Positions 7,504 to 15,183 of a stretch of DNA of 64,000 nt are shown here, piece by piece. Location of the stretch: NCBI GenBank assembly GCA_965214235.1, contig CBDCBH010000003.1:2294001-2358000 (forward strand), in the 5' to 3' direction. The notes below the pieces were generated by a model. That model ran no database searches. It was not told the origin of the DNA and was given only the letters and a program-made list of their open reading frames with translations. The position numbers were made by a program, and so were the translations under genes. Origin of the DNA: Ilyomonas sp965214235. GTDB taxonomy: Bacteria; Bacteroidota; Bacteroidia; Chitinophagales; Chitinophagaceae. The stretch's first letter is position 1. Each line of letters begins with the position of its first letter.

Positions 7504-9537
7504 TTACCACACTTTTATGCGCGCCGATTCGGGCTTGTACATAGCATCGCCCGGCTGCACATCAAAAGCTTTGTACCAGGCGTCAATATTGCTTACGGGT
7601 GCATTGCAGCGATACATGCCCGGCGAATGCGGATCAACCACAATTAGTTGCGCAGCATATTCGGGCGTGATGTTGGCGCGCCAAACCTGCGCCCAGCTTA
7701 AGAAGAAACGCTGGTCGGGCGTGAAGCCATCTATCTTTTTATCGCTCTTTCCTTCCAGTGTATTTTTAAAAGCCTGGTAAGCGATGTTCAAGCCACCAAG
7801 GTCAGCAAGGTTTTCACCCAATGTCAATCTGCCGTTTACATGAAGGCTATCGTTTACCGTAAAGGCATCGTATTGCGCAGCTACTTTATCGGCGCGTTCG
7901 GTAAACTTTTTTTCATCTTCTTTTGTCCACCATTCCTTCAAGTTTCCATCGGCTGCATACTGCCTGCCTTCGTCATCAAAGCCATGCGTTAGCTCGTGCC
8001 CGATAACCGCCGCAATGCCACCATAATTCACCGCATCATCGGCACCAAAATCAAAGAACGGAAATTGTAAAATACCAGCCGGAAAAGCAATCTCGTTGTT
8101 GGATGGATTGTAATAAGCATTGATGGTAGATGGCGTCATATCCCATTCAGTTTTATCAACCGGCTTGCCCATTTTGCTTATCATTTTATTGTATTCAAAC
8201 TCATCAATGCTGTGCAGGTTTGCCAATACATTATTTGAGGTAATAACCACGCCCGGATAACGTTCCCACTTATCGGGAAAAGCAATTTTATTTACAATAG
8301 CATCAAGCTTACCCAACGCCTGCTGTTTGGTGCTATCAGTCATCCAGTCAACGTTATTGATGCGCTCACGAAAGGTAGCTTGTATGTTCTTCACCAAACC
8401 AATCATGCGTTGCTTGGCGGCATCGTTGAAGTATTTTTTTACATACAATTGACCCAGCAAATCGCCAAGATTATTATCAACCATACTGCTCATGCGTTGC
8501 CAGCGCGGCGTAATTTGTTTTTGCCCTGATAATACCTGGCTAAACTGAAATTGCCGGTTTACAAAAGCGCTGCTTAAATAAGCCGCCGAATGTTTAATAA
8601 CTGCCCATTGCAAATAGGCTTTCCATGTATCGAGCGGCACAGCTTGCAACAAGCCATCGGCGGTTTTTAAAAACGCGGGATTGTTTACCAAAACGCTGTC
8701 GGCATTGGCAACTTTCATTTCTTTTAATAAAGAAGTCCAGTTTAAATCGGGCGTGGTTTTACTCAACTCAACCAAAGAAAATTTGTTGTAGGTTTTTTGC
8801 GGATCACGCATTTCAACGCGGCTCATTTGCACAATAGCCAGTGCTTTTTCAAGATTGAAAATGTTGTGGGCTTTGGCGTTAGCAGTAACCGAATCGTCGC
8901 CCGTTAATACAAACATATCTTTTACATAAGAAAGGTAAGCCGCCTGGATAGTTTTGCTGCGCGGATCGGTTTTTAAATAATAATCCCTGTCGGGCAACGA
9001 TGTTCCGCCCTGCGATAGTTTAGGAATGTATTGGTTCACATTTTTATCATCTTGCGTGATCCTGAAACCAAACAACAAACCGCCAACTCCTTGCTGTCGA
9101 AGCGTAACAATCTGGTGTAGCGCTTCGTCTTTATTGGTGATGGCTGCCAACCGCTGCAATTGCGGCTGGATGGGCGTTGCGCCTAATTTTTCAATAGCTG
9201 CACTGTCCATCGCGCTGGCGTATAAAGCTCCTACCCGTTGCGCTGCCGAATCTTTTATTTTACCATCAGCCGCATCTTCACACAGCTTTTTTAAATGGTC
9301 GAGGCTGGTTTGGCGAAGCATATCAAAACTGCCCCAGCGCGTTTTGGAGGGTGGCACCGGGTTGTTTTTGAGCCAGGTGCCGTTGGCGTAGAGATAGAAG
9401 TTGTTGCCGGGTTTTACCGACTTATCCATATTGGCAGCATCAATGTATTTGATAGAAGATGTTTGTTTTTGCGCCGATATCTGCGAAGCCACAAATATTG
9501 CCCCTGCCACTAACGCCAGTTGAACCCAGGTTTTCAT
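7504..9537 (-). CDS. M13-family zinc metallopeptidase (neprilysin/PepO type)
   Basis: 677 residues, the usual length for M13. A signal peptide covers residues 1-22 (MKTWVQLALV..ISAQ), then the N-terminal M13 domain begins at ANMDKSVKPGNNFYLYANGTW. The catalytic zinc site is HELTH near residues 512-516, with the third ligand in GENLADLGG near 574-582, and upstream NNEIAFPAGIL. The C-terminus CNAPVSN..ESARIKVW is the standard M13 ending. It probably degrades peptides in the periplasm or at the cell surface. The gene stands alone, with its own terminator. The stop codon lies inside the GTAAAAACAAA motif described in the findings. Confidence 0.95.
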   Translation of the reverse strand: MKTWVQLALVAGAIFVASQISAQKQTSSIKYIDAANMDKSVKPGNNFYLYANGTWLKNNPVPPSKTRWGSFDMLRQTSLDHLKKLCEDAADGKIKDSAAQRVGALYASAMDSAAIEKLGATPIQPQLQRLAAITNKDEALHQIVTLRQQGVGGLLFGFRITQDDKNVNQYIPKLSQGGTSLPDRDYYLKTDPRSKTIQAAYLSYVKDMFVLTGDDSVTANAKAHNIFNLEKALAIVQMSRVEMRDPQKTYNKFSLVELSKTTPDLNWTSLLKEMKVANADSVLVNNPAFLKTADGLLQAVPLDTWKAYLQWAVIKHSAAYLSSAFVNRQFQFSQVLSGQKQITPRWQRMSSMVDNNLGDLLGQLYVKKYFNDAAKQRMIGLVKNIQATFRERINNVDWMTDSTKQQALGKLDAIVNKIAFPDKWERYPGVVITSNNVLANLHSIDEFEYNKMISKMGKPVDKTEWDMTPSTINAYYNPSNNEIAFPAGILQFPFFDFGADDAVNYGGIAAVIGHELTHGFDDEGRQYAADGNLKEWWTKEDEKKFTERADKVAAQYDAFTVNDSLHVNGRLTLGENLADLGGLNIAYQAFKNTLEGKSDKKIDGFTPDQRFFLSWAQVWRANITPEYAAQLIVVDPHSPGMYRCNAPVSNIDAWYKAFDVQPGDAMYKPESARIKVW

Positions 9538-9838
9538 GTGTAAAATTTATCGTAAAAATAAAGCACAAACGAATGTTAGCTTTTAAGAAAATGGTTAATT
9601 ATAAAAATGGAATTACAACTGGCGATTAATGAATATAAACAGGGTTTGTTTTTAATTCATTTTTTGAAAGTAAGGCAACTGTAAGGAAATTTTTTTACGC
9701 CGGCACATAAGTGGAGGCATGTTTCCCTCTGGCATTAGTATTGCGATTCATAGTAAACAAGCGTAACATAAAAAAACAGTGTAAAAACGCCGCTCTTTTT
9801 TAACCTCTTTCTTTTACATAACACCTAAAGTACTTTCT
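9538..9838. other. Intergenic region upstream of the small-protein cluster
   Basis: No recognised gene. A 25-codon ORF at 9607-9684 encodes a peptide with the core YKQGLFLIHF, which resembles the end of type IX sorting domains but has no gene attached. TAGTATTG at 9736-9743 is one base off the -7 consensus and about 95 nt upstream of the 55-codon ORF. Confidence 0.4.
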
Positions 9839-10006
9839 ATGAAACTCTTCTTTACAGTGCTCCTTCTTTTTTTATTACCCTTTATTTTAACTGCCATTTT
9901 ATTAGTAATAGCAGTGCCTTTATTAGTGCAGCATTTTTTTTCATCTAAATCTTCAGAGGAAGCGGTGATATTTCCTTACCTTACTTCGTGGGAAGAAGCC
10001 GCTTAA
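9839..10006 (+). CDS. Possible 55-residue small membrane protein
   Basis: An ATG at 9839 opens 55 codons to TAA. Residues 1-31 are almost entirely hydrophobic (MKLFFTVLLLFLLPF then ILTAILLVIAVPLLV), forming one long or two short membrane helices with a single Lys at position 2. The tail is polar and acidic (SSKSSEEAV, TSWEEAA), suggesting an N-in single-pass protein or an uncleaved signal anchor. It is not a frame shadow of another gene and lies alone in a 1-kb gap. I recognise no family. An upstream -7-like element is only approximate, so expression is unproven. Confidence 0.4.
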   Translation: MKLFFTVLLLFLLPFILTAILLVIAVPLLVQHFFSSKSSEEAVIFPYLTSWEEAA

Positions 10007-10381
10007 TCGTGGTAAAATTGCCTTTGTTTTTCTTTGTAATAATATAGCTCTTCTTTACACAATCTTTTTATTTACTCCAAATTATATTTAACAATTTGTT
10101 AACTGTAATTCTGGCTCTTATAGCAATTGAAGATATGTTTAGTAAAAAACCTTTCTAAGCATATATTTTATTCTTTTTTTAAAAATTTTCCTGCCTTTAT
10201 TCTTTACCTACTTCAAATATGGTTCATAAACCATTTTATACAATAGTAAAAGCGGTTTCCCCTATCATATATTTTAAGAATTAATACAAGTTTCGTTTTG
10301 TTACATTGCTAAACCAACTGATTTTCAATACAAATAGACATTTAGTTTTGCTCCATTAATTCATTTTTTAAAATTTTCAAC
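10007..10381. other. AT-rich intergenic region between two tiny ORFs
   Basis: No gene recognised. A 21-codon ORF starts at the ATG at 10219 (MVHKPFYTIV...) with no supporting signals. The clearest element is the -7 motif at 10343-10350, annotated separately. Confidence 0.5.
10343..10350 (+). promoter_or_regulatory. -7 promoter element (TAGTTTTG) upstream of a 25-codon ORF
   Basis: An exact match to the Bacteroidota -7 consensus TAnnTTTG. Only a weak TTTT lies about 17 nt upstream in place of the -33 TTTG. Transcription would start near 10355, about 25 nt before the ATG at 10382, and end at the terminator at 10483-10519. Confidence 0.45.
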
Positions 10382-10459
10382 ATGATAGCCTTATCAGTTT
10401 TATTTCTATTGGCTGTAATTGTAGCTCCGTTAGCAAAAGGTGCAAAGAGAGCTTATTAA
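10382..10459 (+). CDS. Possible 25-residue membrane microprotein
   Basis: Twenty-five codons: MIALSVLFLLAVIVAPLAK, then GAKRAY. This is a hydrophobic helix of about 17 residues followed by a basic tail, as expected for a single-pass microprotein with an inside-positive C-terminus. It is bracketed by an exact -7 promoter motif 31 nt upstream and a strong terminator starting 24 nt after its stop, so the three together look like a monocistronic transcription unit of about 165 nt. The RNA could instead be a small non-coding RNA that happens to contain the ORF. No family recognised. Confidence 0.42.
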   Translation: MIALSVLFLLAVIVAPLAKGAKRAY

Positions 10460-10482
10460 GAAGAAACAATTTACTCGTTTAT

Positions 10483-10512
10483 AAAGCCTGTTTTATTATT
10501 AAAACAGGCTTT
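10483..10512 (+). terminator. Strong terminator after the 25-codon ORF
   Basis: A 12-bp perfect stem (10483-10494 with 10501-10512) with loop ATTATT, followed by a T run with one interruption to 10519. No longer gene precedes it on this strand, which is the main evidence that a short transcript ends here. Confidence 0.8.
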
Positions 10513-10558
10513 GTTTTTTGTTAGAAATAGTTATAATGACTATTTTGTTTTACTTCAA

Positions 10559-10566
10559 TAAATTTG
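10559..10566 (+). promoter_or_regulatory. -7 promoter element for the GNAT gene
   Basis: TAAATTTG is an exact match to TAnnTTTG and lies 31 nt before the ATG. No good -33 TTTG is seen at the expected spacing. Confidence 0.4.
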
Positions 10567-10597
10567 AAATATTTATAAGCGCACAAGCAGCCTTTTT

Positions 10598-11050
10598 ATG
10601 ATAAGATTGATAAAAACCGACTCTAACAACGCAGATTTCAGATTTCTTGTAAAACAACTTGATGCTTACTTAGCTATCATTGACGGCGATGATCATTCTT
10701 TCTATAATCAATTCAATAAAATTGATGAATTAAAAAATGCAATTGTGGCTTACATGGATGATAAACCCGTTGCCTGCGGCGCTATTAAAGAATACAGCGG
10801 AACTGCTATGGAAGTAAAACGGATGTTTACATTACCGGAAGCAAGAGGCAAAGGCCTGGCTTTGCAAGTATTGAGTGAATTGGAAAATTGGGCAAAACAA
10901 TCAGGCTATCAAACCTGCGTTTTGGAAACCGGCATCCGGCAACCGGAAGCCATTGCGCTGTATAAAAAAACCGGCTATAAACGCATTGCTAATTACGGGC
11001 AATACATTGGCGTTGAAACAAGCGTTTGCTTTGAAAAGGAAGTAATATAA
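10598..11050 (+). CDS. GNAT-family N-acetyltransferase
   Basis: 150 residues, a full-length single GNAT domain. Strand 4 and the acetyl-CoA pyrophosphate loop are seen as AMEVKRMFTLPEARGKGLA, with R83-G-K-G86 matching the R/Q-x-x-G-x-G/A signature. The C-terminal half, CVLETGIRQPEAIALYKKTGYKRI, is the usual GNAT motif B. It would transfer acetyl from acetyl-CoA to an amine; substrate unknown, although close relatives of this type are often annotated as acting on small amines. The gene is convergent with the Omp85 gene, 11 bp apart. Confidence 0.9.
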   Translation: MIRLIKTDSNNADFRFLVKQLDAYLAIIDGDDHSFYNQFNKIDELKNAIVAYMDDKPVACGAIKEYSGTAMEVKRMFTLPEARGKGLALQVLSELENWAKQSGYQTCVLETGIRQPEAIALYKKTGYKRIANYGQYIGVETSVCFEKEVI

Positions 11051-11061
11051 AATTGCAGTAA

Positions 11062-12861
11062 TTAAAACACCGTTACAAAGCCCAAATGAATTTTCGATTG
11101 CTGTAAATTCAGCTTTGTATCATCTCTTTTCCCAACGGCGTAGCTAATGTTGAAGATGCCGCCTTTGGTTTCAAAAGCAAGCCCGAAACCGGCGCCAAAA
11201 TAAGTGTACGAAAAAGAGGTTACGGCACTTTGATAATGTGCATAGCCATCATCGGTAAACACATAAAAATAAGAGTTCTGCGCCACCAAATAATGATATT
11301 CAGCAGTGGCAACGGCATACCGGTTTGCATAAATACTTTCTTCATCAAAACCTCGCAACAATTTAAAACCGCCAATTTGAAATAATTCATTCACATAATA
11401 GGTTGGGCTTTGCAGTAAACCTGCATTCAGCGCAGCTTTCAGCGTAGCTTGTTTGCCTAAAGAAAAATAATGCGCACCGCTTACTATCAATTTCAAACGA
11501 TAACTTTTTAGCTGCACTGTATCGTACAAACTGTTGTAATTAAAAGAGGTATCTTTTATGCTGGTGATGGTTGTATTTTTTTGCACTGTTTTGTTGCCTG
11601 CGCTCAACGTAAAAAAAACTTCGTTACCACGGCGCGGATTTAATAAATAATCGGCATCGCTGAAGCGATAATTTATACCAAGACTCACTGAATTTATATC
11701 GCCTGTTGAAGGCAAAGTTTTAGTGAGAATGATGGCATTGGTATCAACACTTAACAAGCGTGATGATGCTGTTTGTAAAAACAAAGTTCCGGTTTGCCGT
11801 GCCGAAAAGGCATATTGCAAACCAAAATAAGCGTTGATATTTACAAAAAAAGAATCGCGTTTATACAACTCAAAATTAAAATCAAAACCCAACGGCGAAT
11901 GAAACAAATACGGTCGCTGAAATAGCAGGTTCAACCGTGGCGATTTAGCTTGCAGCTGCTGCCAGTCAACACCAATTGTTTCGCCTGTAGAAAAGGCATT
12001 TTTTAAATTGATGGTTGCCTGCCCGGTTACCAAAAGCTTGCCTCCGGTTTGTTGGTTGGCGGGCAAAAAGCCTACAATCACATCAATTTGGTTGCTTTGT
12101 TTTGGTGCGAGGTATAAGTTTACAATCGCTTTATCGTTCAGCATCGTAACGCTCCAGGGCTGCGATTGTTGCAGGTAAGATAGTTCTGCAAGCCGCGCAT
12201 TAATCTTACTTAATTTACCGGCATTGTAAAGGTCGTGGGGCGCAATGTTTAAATAACGATGAATGAAATCCTGCGATAATTTTGCCTTGCCTAAAATACG
12301 AATGCTATCAATATAATAAGGAAACGATTTATTAAGCGAAAGCGTGGCGCTGATGAAAGAGTCCGTCATTACAATATTATCTAATTTTATTTTCGCAAAA
12401 GGATAGCCGTTATTTTCGCAGAAATCTAAAACTTTACTATAAATTGCGTCAACTTTTTCCTGACTGAACGGCTGACTGCTCAATGCGCCAACATCGTAAT
12501 GAAGAGAGTTTAAAATTGCAGATGTATTGTCATCAGGAGATAAACGATTCCAGATGTATCGTTTGCCAATAAATAATTGAATAGTTACGTTGTTAGCATT
12601 TTGTTGTACTGAATCTACCGAAGCTGATAGGTAACCTTTTGTTTTTAGTACATCAGGCAGTTGTTTTACATATTGCAGGCAGTTTTCTTTTGATAAGAAA
12701 GAATGAGTGAGTGATAATGATTGCAACGTGGCTGACATTGCCGTATCTACAGAACGCACTGATAAAGTACAAACATTTTGTGCTGAAACATGCGTAACGC
12801 AACCACAGAAAAACACAAACTTAAATAAATTTAAAATCCGGTATTGGCGCACAAAAGCCAT
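11062..12861 (-). CDS. Omp85-superfamily (BamA/TamA-like) outer-membrane protein
   Basis: 599 residues from the ATG at 12861. The frame stays open further upstream to a TTG, but that would run into hemW, and the signal peptide begins at 12861 (MAFVRQYRIL..VTHVSAQ). Residues ~35-260 contain two to three POTRA-like repeats (SLTHSFLSKENC.., LSLNKSFPYYIDSIRILG). The rest is a 16-strand-type barrel. GGFKLLRGFDEES near residue 500 carries the conserved RGF of the Omp85 lid loop, and the last residue is Phe. It probably folds in, or secretes across, the outer membrane; it is shorter than BamA, so it is not the main assembly factor. An exact -7 element lies almost on top of the start. Confidence 0.85.
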   Translation of the reverse strand: MAFVRQYRILNLFKFVFFCGCVTHVSAQNVCTLSVRSVDTAMSATLQSLSLTHSFLSKENCLQYVKQLPDVLKTKGYLSASVDSVQQNANNVTIQLFIGKRYIWNRLSPDDNTSAILNSLHYDVGALSSQPFSQEKVDAIYSKVLDFCENNGYPFAKIKLDNIVMTDSFISATLSLNKSFPYYIDSIRILGKAKLSQDFIHRYLNIAPHDLYNAGKLSKINARLAELSYLQQSQPWSVTMLNDKAIVNLYLAPKQSNQIDVIVGFLPANQQTGGKLLVTGQATINLKNAFSTGETIGVDWQQLQAKSPRLNLLFQRPYLFHSPLGFDFNFELYKRDSFFVNINAYFGLQYAFSARQTGTLFLQTASSRLLSVDTNAIILTKTLPSTGDINSVSLGINYRFSDADYLLNPRRGNEVFFTLSAGNKTVQKNTTITSIKDTSFNYNSLYDTVQLKSYRLKLIVSGAHYFSLGKQATLKAALNAGLLQSPTYYVNELFQIGGFKLLRGFDEESIYANRYAVATAEYHYLVAQNSYFYVFTDDGYAHYQSAVTSFSYTYFGAGFGLAFETKGGIFNISYAVGKRDDTKLNLQQSKIHLGFVTVF

Positions 12862-12864
12862 ACA

Positions 12865-12872
12865 CAAAATTA
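12865..12872 (-). promoter_or_regulatory. -7 promoter element (TAATTTTG) abutting the Omp85 start codon
   Basis: An exact TAnnTTTG match read on the minus strand, ending only 3 nt before the ATG at 12861. If used, the mRNA would be leaderless. It lies within the 24-bp gap shared with hemW, whose own near-match TAGGTTTA overlaps it at 12871-12878 on the plus strand. Confidence 0.4.
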
Positions 12873-12885
12873 GGTTTACATTATT

Positions 12886-14007
12886 ATGGCAGGTATTTAT
12901 GTTCACATTCCCTTTTGCAAAAAAGCCTGTCATTACTGCAACTTCCATTTTTCTACCAATGCCCAATTTGTAAACGAAATGATGTATGCGATTGGTATAG
13001 AAGCCAGGCTACGTAAATATTACATTACCGGAAAAATTCGCACCATTTACATTGGCGGCGGTACACCAAGTTTGTTGTCTATCACCAGTCTGCGAACATT
13101 ACTTCAAAAACTTCACGACTCTTTTTCTATTGTGCCCGATGCGGAAATTACTTTGGAAGCCAACCCTGATGATATTAATATTGATAGTTTGCTGTCGTGG
13201 AAATCGCTTGGCATCAACCGGCTAAGCATCGGTGTTCAATCGTTTCACGATGCCGATTTGCAATGGATGAACCGTGCTCACAGTGCACAACAGGCGTTGC
13301 GCTGCATACAGCTTGCAAAAAAAGCGGGTTTCGATAATATGTCTATCGATTTAATTTATGGTACGCCAACCTTAAGCAATGAGCAATGGAAGCGGAATAT
13401 AGAACAGGCAATTGCTTTGAACGTTCCGCATCTTTCCTGTTACGCATTAACGGTTGAACCGAAAACAGCTTTGCATTACATGATACAGGAAAAAAGAATA
13501 GCCAATGTAGATGAAGAAAAACAAAGCCTTCATTTTGAAATACTCACCAAAAGCTTGCGCGAAGCCGGTTTTGAGCATTACGAAATTTCCAACTTTGCAA
13601 AGCCCGGGTTTCAAAGTAAACACAACAGCAGTTACTGGCAGGGATTGCCCTATATTGGCTTAGGACCTTCGGCGCATTCATTTAACAGCACCAGCCGGCA
13701 ATGGAATGTTGCCAACAACGCGCTGTACATAGCTTCTGTTCAAAAAGGCGAAGTGCCTTTTGAAATTGAATACCTTACTCCGCAGCAACAATTGAACGAA
13801 TACATCATGACCTCACTGCGCACCATGCAGGGCACTTCATTATCTTACATTGCCAATATTTGGAGCGATGCCGAAGCCACGAGTATTGTGCAGGAAGCGA
13901 AGAAGCACATTGTAAGCGGTAATGTAAACTACATCAACAATCATTTGATATTAACACGAAAAGGAAAACTTCTGGCGGATGGTATTGCAGCTGAATTGTT
14001 TCGATAA
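12886..14007 (+). CDS. hemW: HemW-type radical-SAM heme chaperone
   Basis: 373 residues, the HemW length. The radical-SAM cluster motif CX3CX2C is C11-KKA-C15-HY-C18, preceded by YVHIPF as in HemW/HemN. YIGGGTPS near residues 56-63 and EANPDD follow in the S-adenosylmethionine-binding barrel, and the C-terminal HemN-type domain ends LTRKGKLLADGIAAELF. HemN coproporphyrinogen dehydrogenases have a fourth Cys in CxxxCxxCxC; here the residue after C18 is Asn, which points to HemW, a heme-insertion factor for respiratory enzymes. It faces the Omp85 gene head to head and ends 2 bp from a convergent gene. Confidence 0.92.
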   Translation: MAGIYVHIPFCKKACHYCNFHFSTNAQFVNEMMYAIGIEARLRKYYITGKIRTIYIGGGTPSLLSITSLRTLLQKLHDSFSIVPDAEITLEANPDDINIDSLLSWKSLGINRLSIGVQSFHDADLQWMNRAHSAQQALRCIQLAKKAGFDNMSIDLIYGTPTLSNEQWKRNIEQAIALNVPHLSCYALTVEPKTALHYMIQEKRIANVDEEKQSLHFEILTKSLREAGFEHYEISNFAKPGFQSKHNSSYWQGLPYIGLGPSAHSFNSTSRQWNVANNALYIASVQKGEVPFEIEYLTPQQQLNEYIMTSLRTMQGTSLSYIANIWSDAEATSIVQEAKKHIVSGNVNYINNHLILTRKGKLLADGIAAELFR

Positions 14008-14009
14008 AC

Positions 14010-15014
14010 TCATTCGTTCAGTTTTGCAATCCTTCCTTCTTTTCCGGCTAAAAAAACTGCGTTGCCTTGTTTTGCTTTCTGGCAAACATGAAAGCTTTCG
14101 TTGGAAATCAATGTCCAGTTGTTGCCATCATCGTTTGAAATATCAACGCCGGATGTACCGCAGGCAATAAGTTTATTTTGGTTGATGAAGTCAACACAAC
14201 TTCTATATCCATGCGGCGAGGTTTGCGGATGTTGCCAGGTAACGCCAAAATTGGTTGAAAAAACACAGTTGCCGGTTGTGTCTTTATCGTTGGCAAAATC
14301 GCCGCCAACCACAACTATTCGTTTAGCTGAAAGGCTTATGGCTATTGAGTTTGCGCCTGTGCTTTCCTTACCTTGCTGCAATGGCAATGCATCTTCTTTA
14401 CTGCCAATAAAATGCGATTGCGTGCCGCCGCTTACCAAAGCGTAACGAAACAAATTTCGTTTTAAAGGAAGTGTTTTTACATTGGTTCCGCTCGATGCAA
14501 AAAATGCTTCGCCTTTGGCAAGCGGGATGTTGTCATTGGAAATAGACCAATGCTCGCCGGCATCGCGCGTAAAAGCAATGAATATATTTCTATGTATCGA
14601 ATCTGTTGGATCGCCAATTACAACGCCGTTTTTTCCCGAAAAATCCATAGCATCTAAAAACATTCCTTTGGTGGTATCTACAAATATTTTCCTCCAGGTT
14701 TTACCGCCATCTTTTGTTTTTACAATAATTGCCGGTTCTGCCACTGCCATAGCAATCGCTGTATTGGCATCAAAAGCTTCAATGTCCCTAAAATCGCGCT
14801 GCTCAAAACCTTTTACCGTAAGCCATTGAAAGGTTTTGCCACCGTCAACCGAGCGCGCCACAGTTCCATTGCTGCCGCTTGCCCAGATGATGTTTTCATT
14901 TACAACACTTAACCCGCGCAGCGACGTTTTGGTACCGCTGGTAAGAATGGTTACAGTTTGAGAAAATGAAAAGAGAGATAGAAATAATGAGATAAAAACA
15001 AAAAGCAATTTCAT
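14010..15014 (-). CDS. Secreted Asp-box (BNR/Ycf48-like) beta-propeller protein
   Basis: 334 residues. The signal peptide is residues 1-19 (MKLLFVFISL..SFSQ). At least five Asp-box repeats are visible: VDGGKTFQW, KDGGKTWRK, RDAGEHWSI, TNFGVTWQH and NDDGNNWTL, each at the turn of a propeller blade. Proteins of this kind are often labelled oxidoreductase or photosystem-assembly-related, but no catalytic residues are evident and no function is claimed. It is likely exported to the periplasm or surface. Its stop codon is 2 bp from that of hemW, with no terminator between them. Confidence 0.85.
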   Translation of the reverse strand: MKLLFVFISLFLSLFSFSQTVTILTSGTKTSLRGLSVVNENIIWASGSNGTVARSVDGGKTFQWLTVKGFEQRDFRDIEAFDANTAIAMAVAEPAIIVKTKDGGKTWRKIFVDTTKGMFLDAMDFSGKNGVVIGDPTDSIHRNIFIAFTRDAGEHWSISNDNIPLAKGEAFFASSGTNVKTLPLKRNLFRYALVSGGTQSHFIGSKEDALPLQQGKESTGANSIAISLSAKRIVVVGGDFANDKDTTGNCVFSTNFGVTWQHPQTSPHGYRSCVDFINQNKLIACGTSGVDISNDDGNNWTLISNESFHVCQKAKQGNAVFLAGKEGRIAKLNE

Positions 15015-15119
15015 TGGTAAGTATTGTAAATCTTGATTTTTATTTTAAGCATGAAGAGATGAAGGTGTAGAGCTTAATAAAGATATTTTATTAGCGTCTT
15101 TTTCGGTTGAAAAACTATA

Positions 15120-15152
15120 AACGCTGACAGGGTTCAAAACCCTGTCAGCGTT
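15120..15152. repeat. Palindromic repeat element, copy 1 (CTGACAGGGTT type)
   Basis: A perfect 15-bp inverted repeat (15120-15134 with 15138-15152) with a 3-nt loop. The arm AACGCTGACAGGGTT is identical to the core of the element at 22371-22411. It sits 32 nt past the pgi stop codon and may act as a terminator, although the following T run is weak. Confidence 0.8.
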
Positions 15153-15183
15153 TGCATCGAATATCTGTGTCATTGGTGTTTTA

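Noticed and set aside
9607..9684. 25-codon ORF resembling the end of a type IX sorting domain
   Set aside because: Too short, no promoter or partner, and the resemblance (YKQGLFLIHF) is weak.
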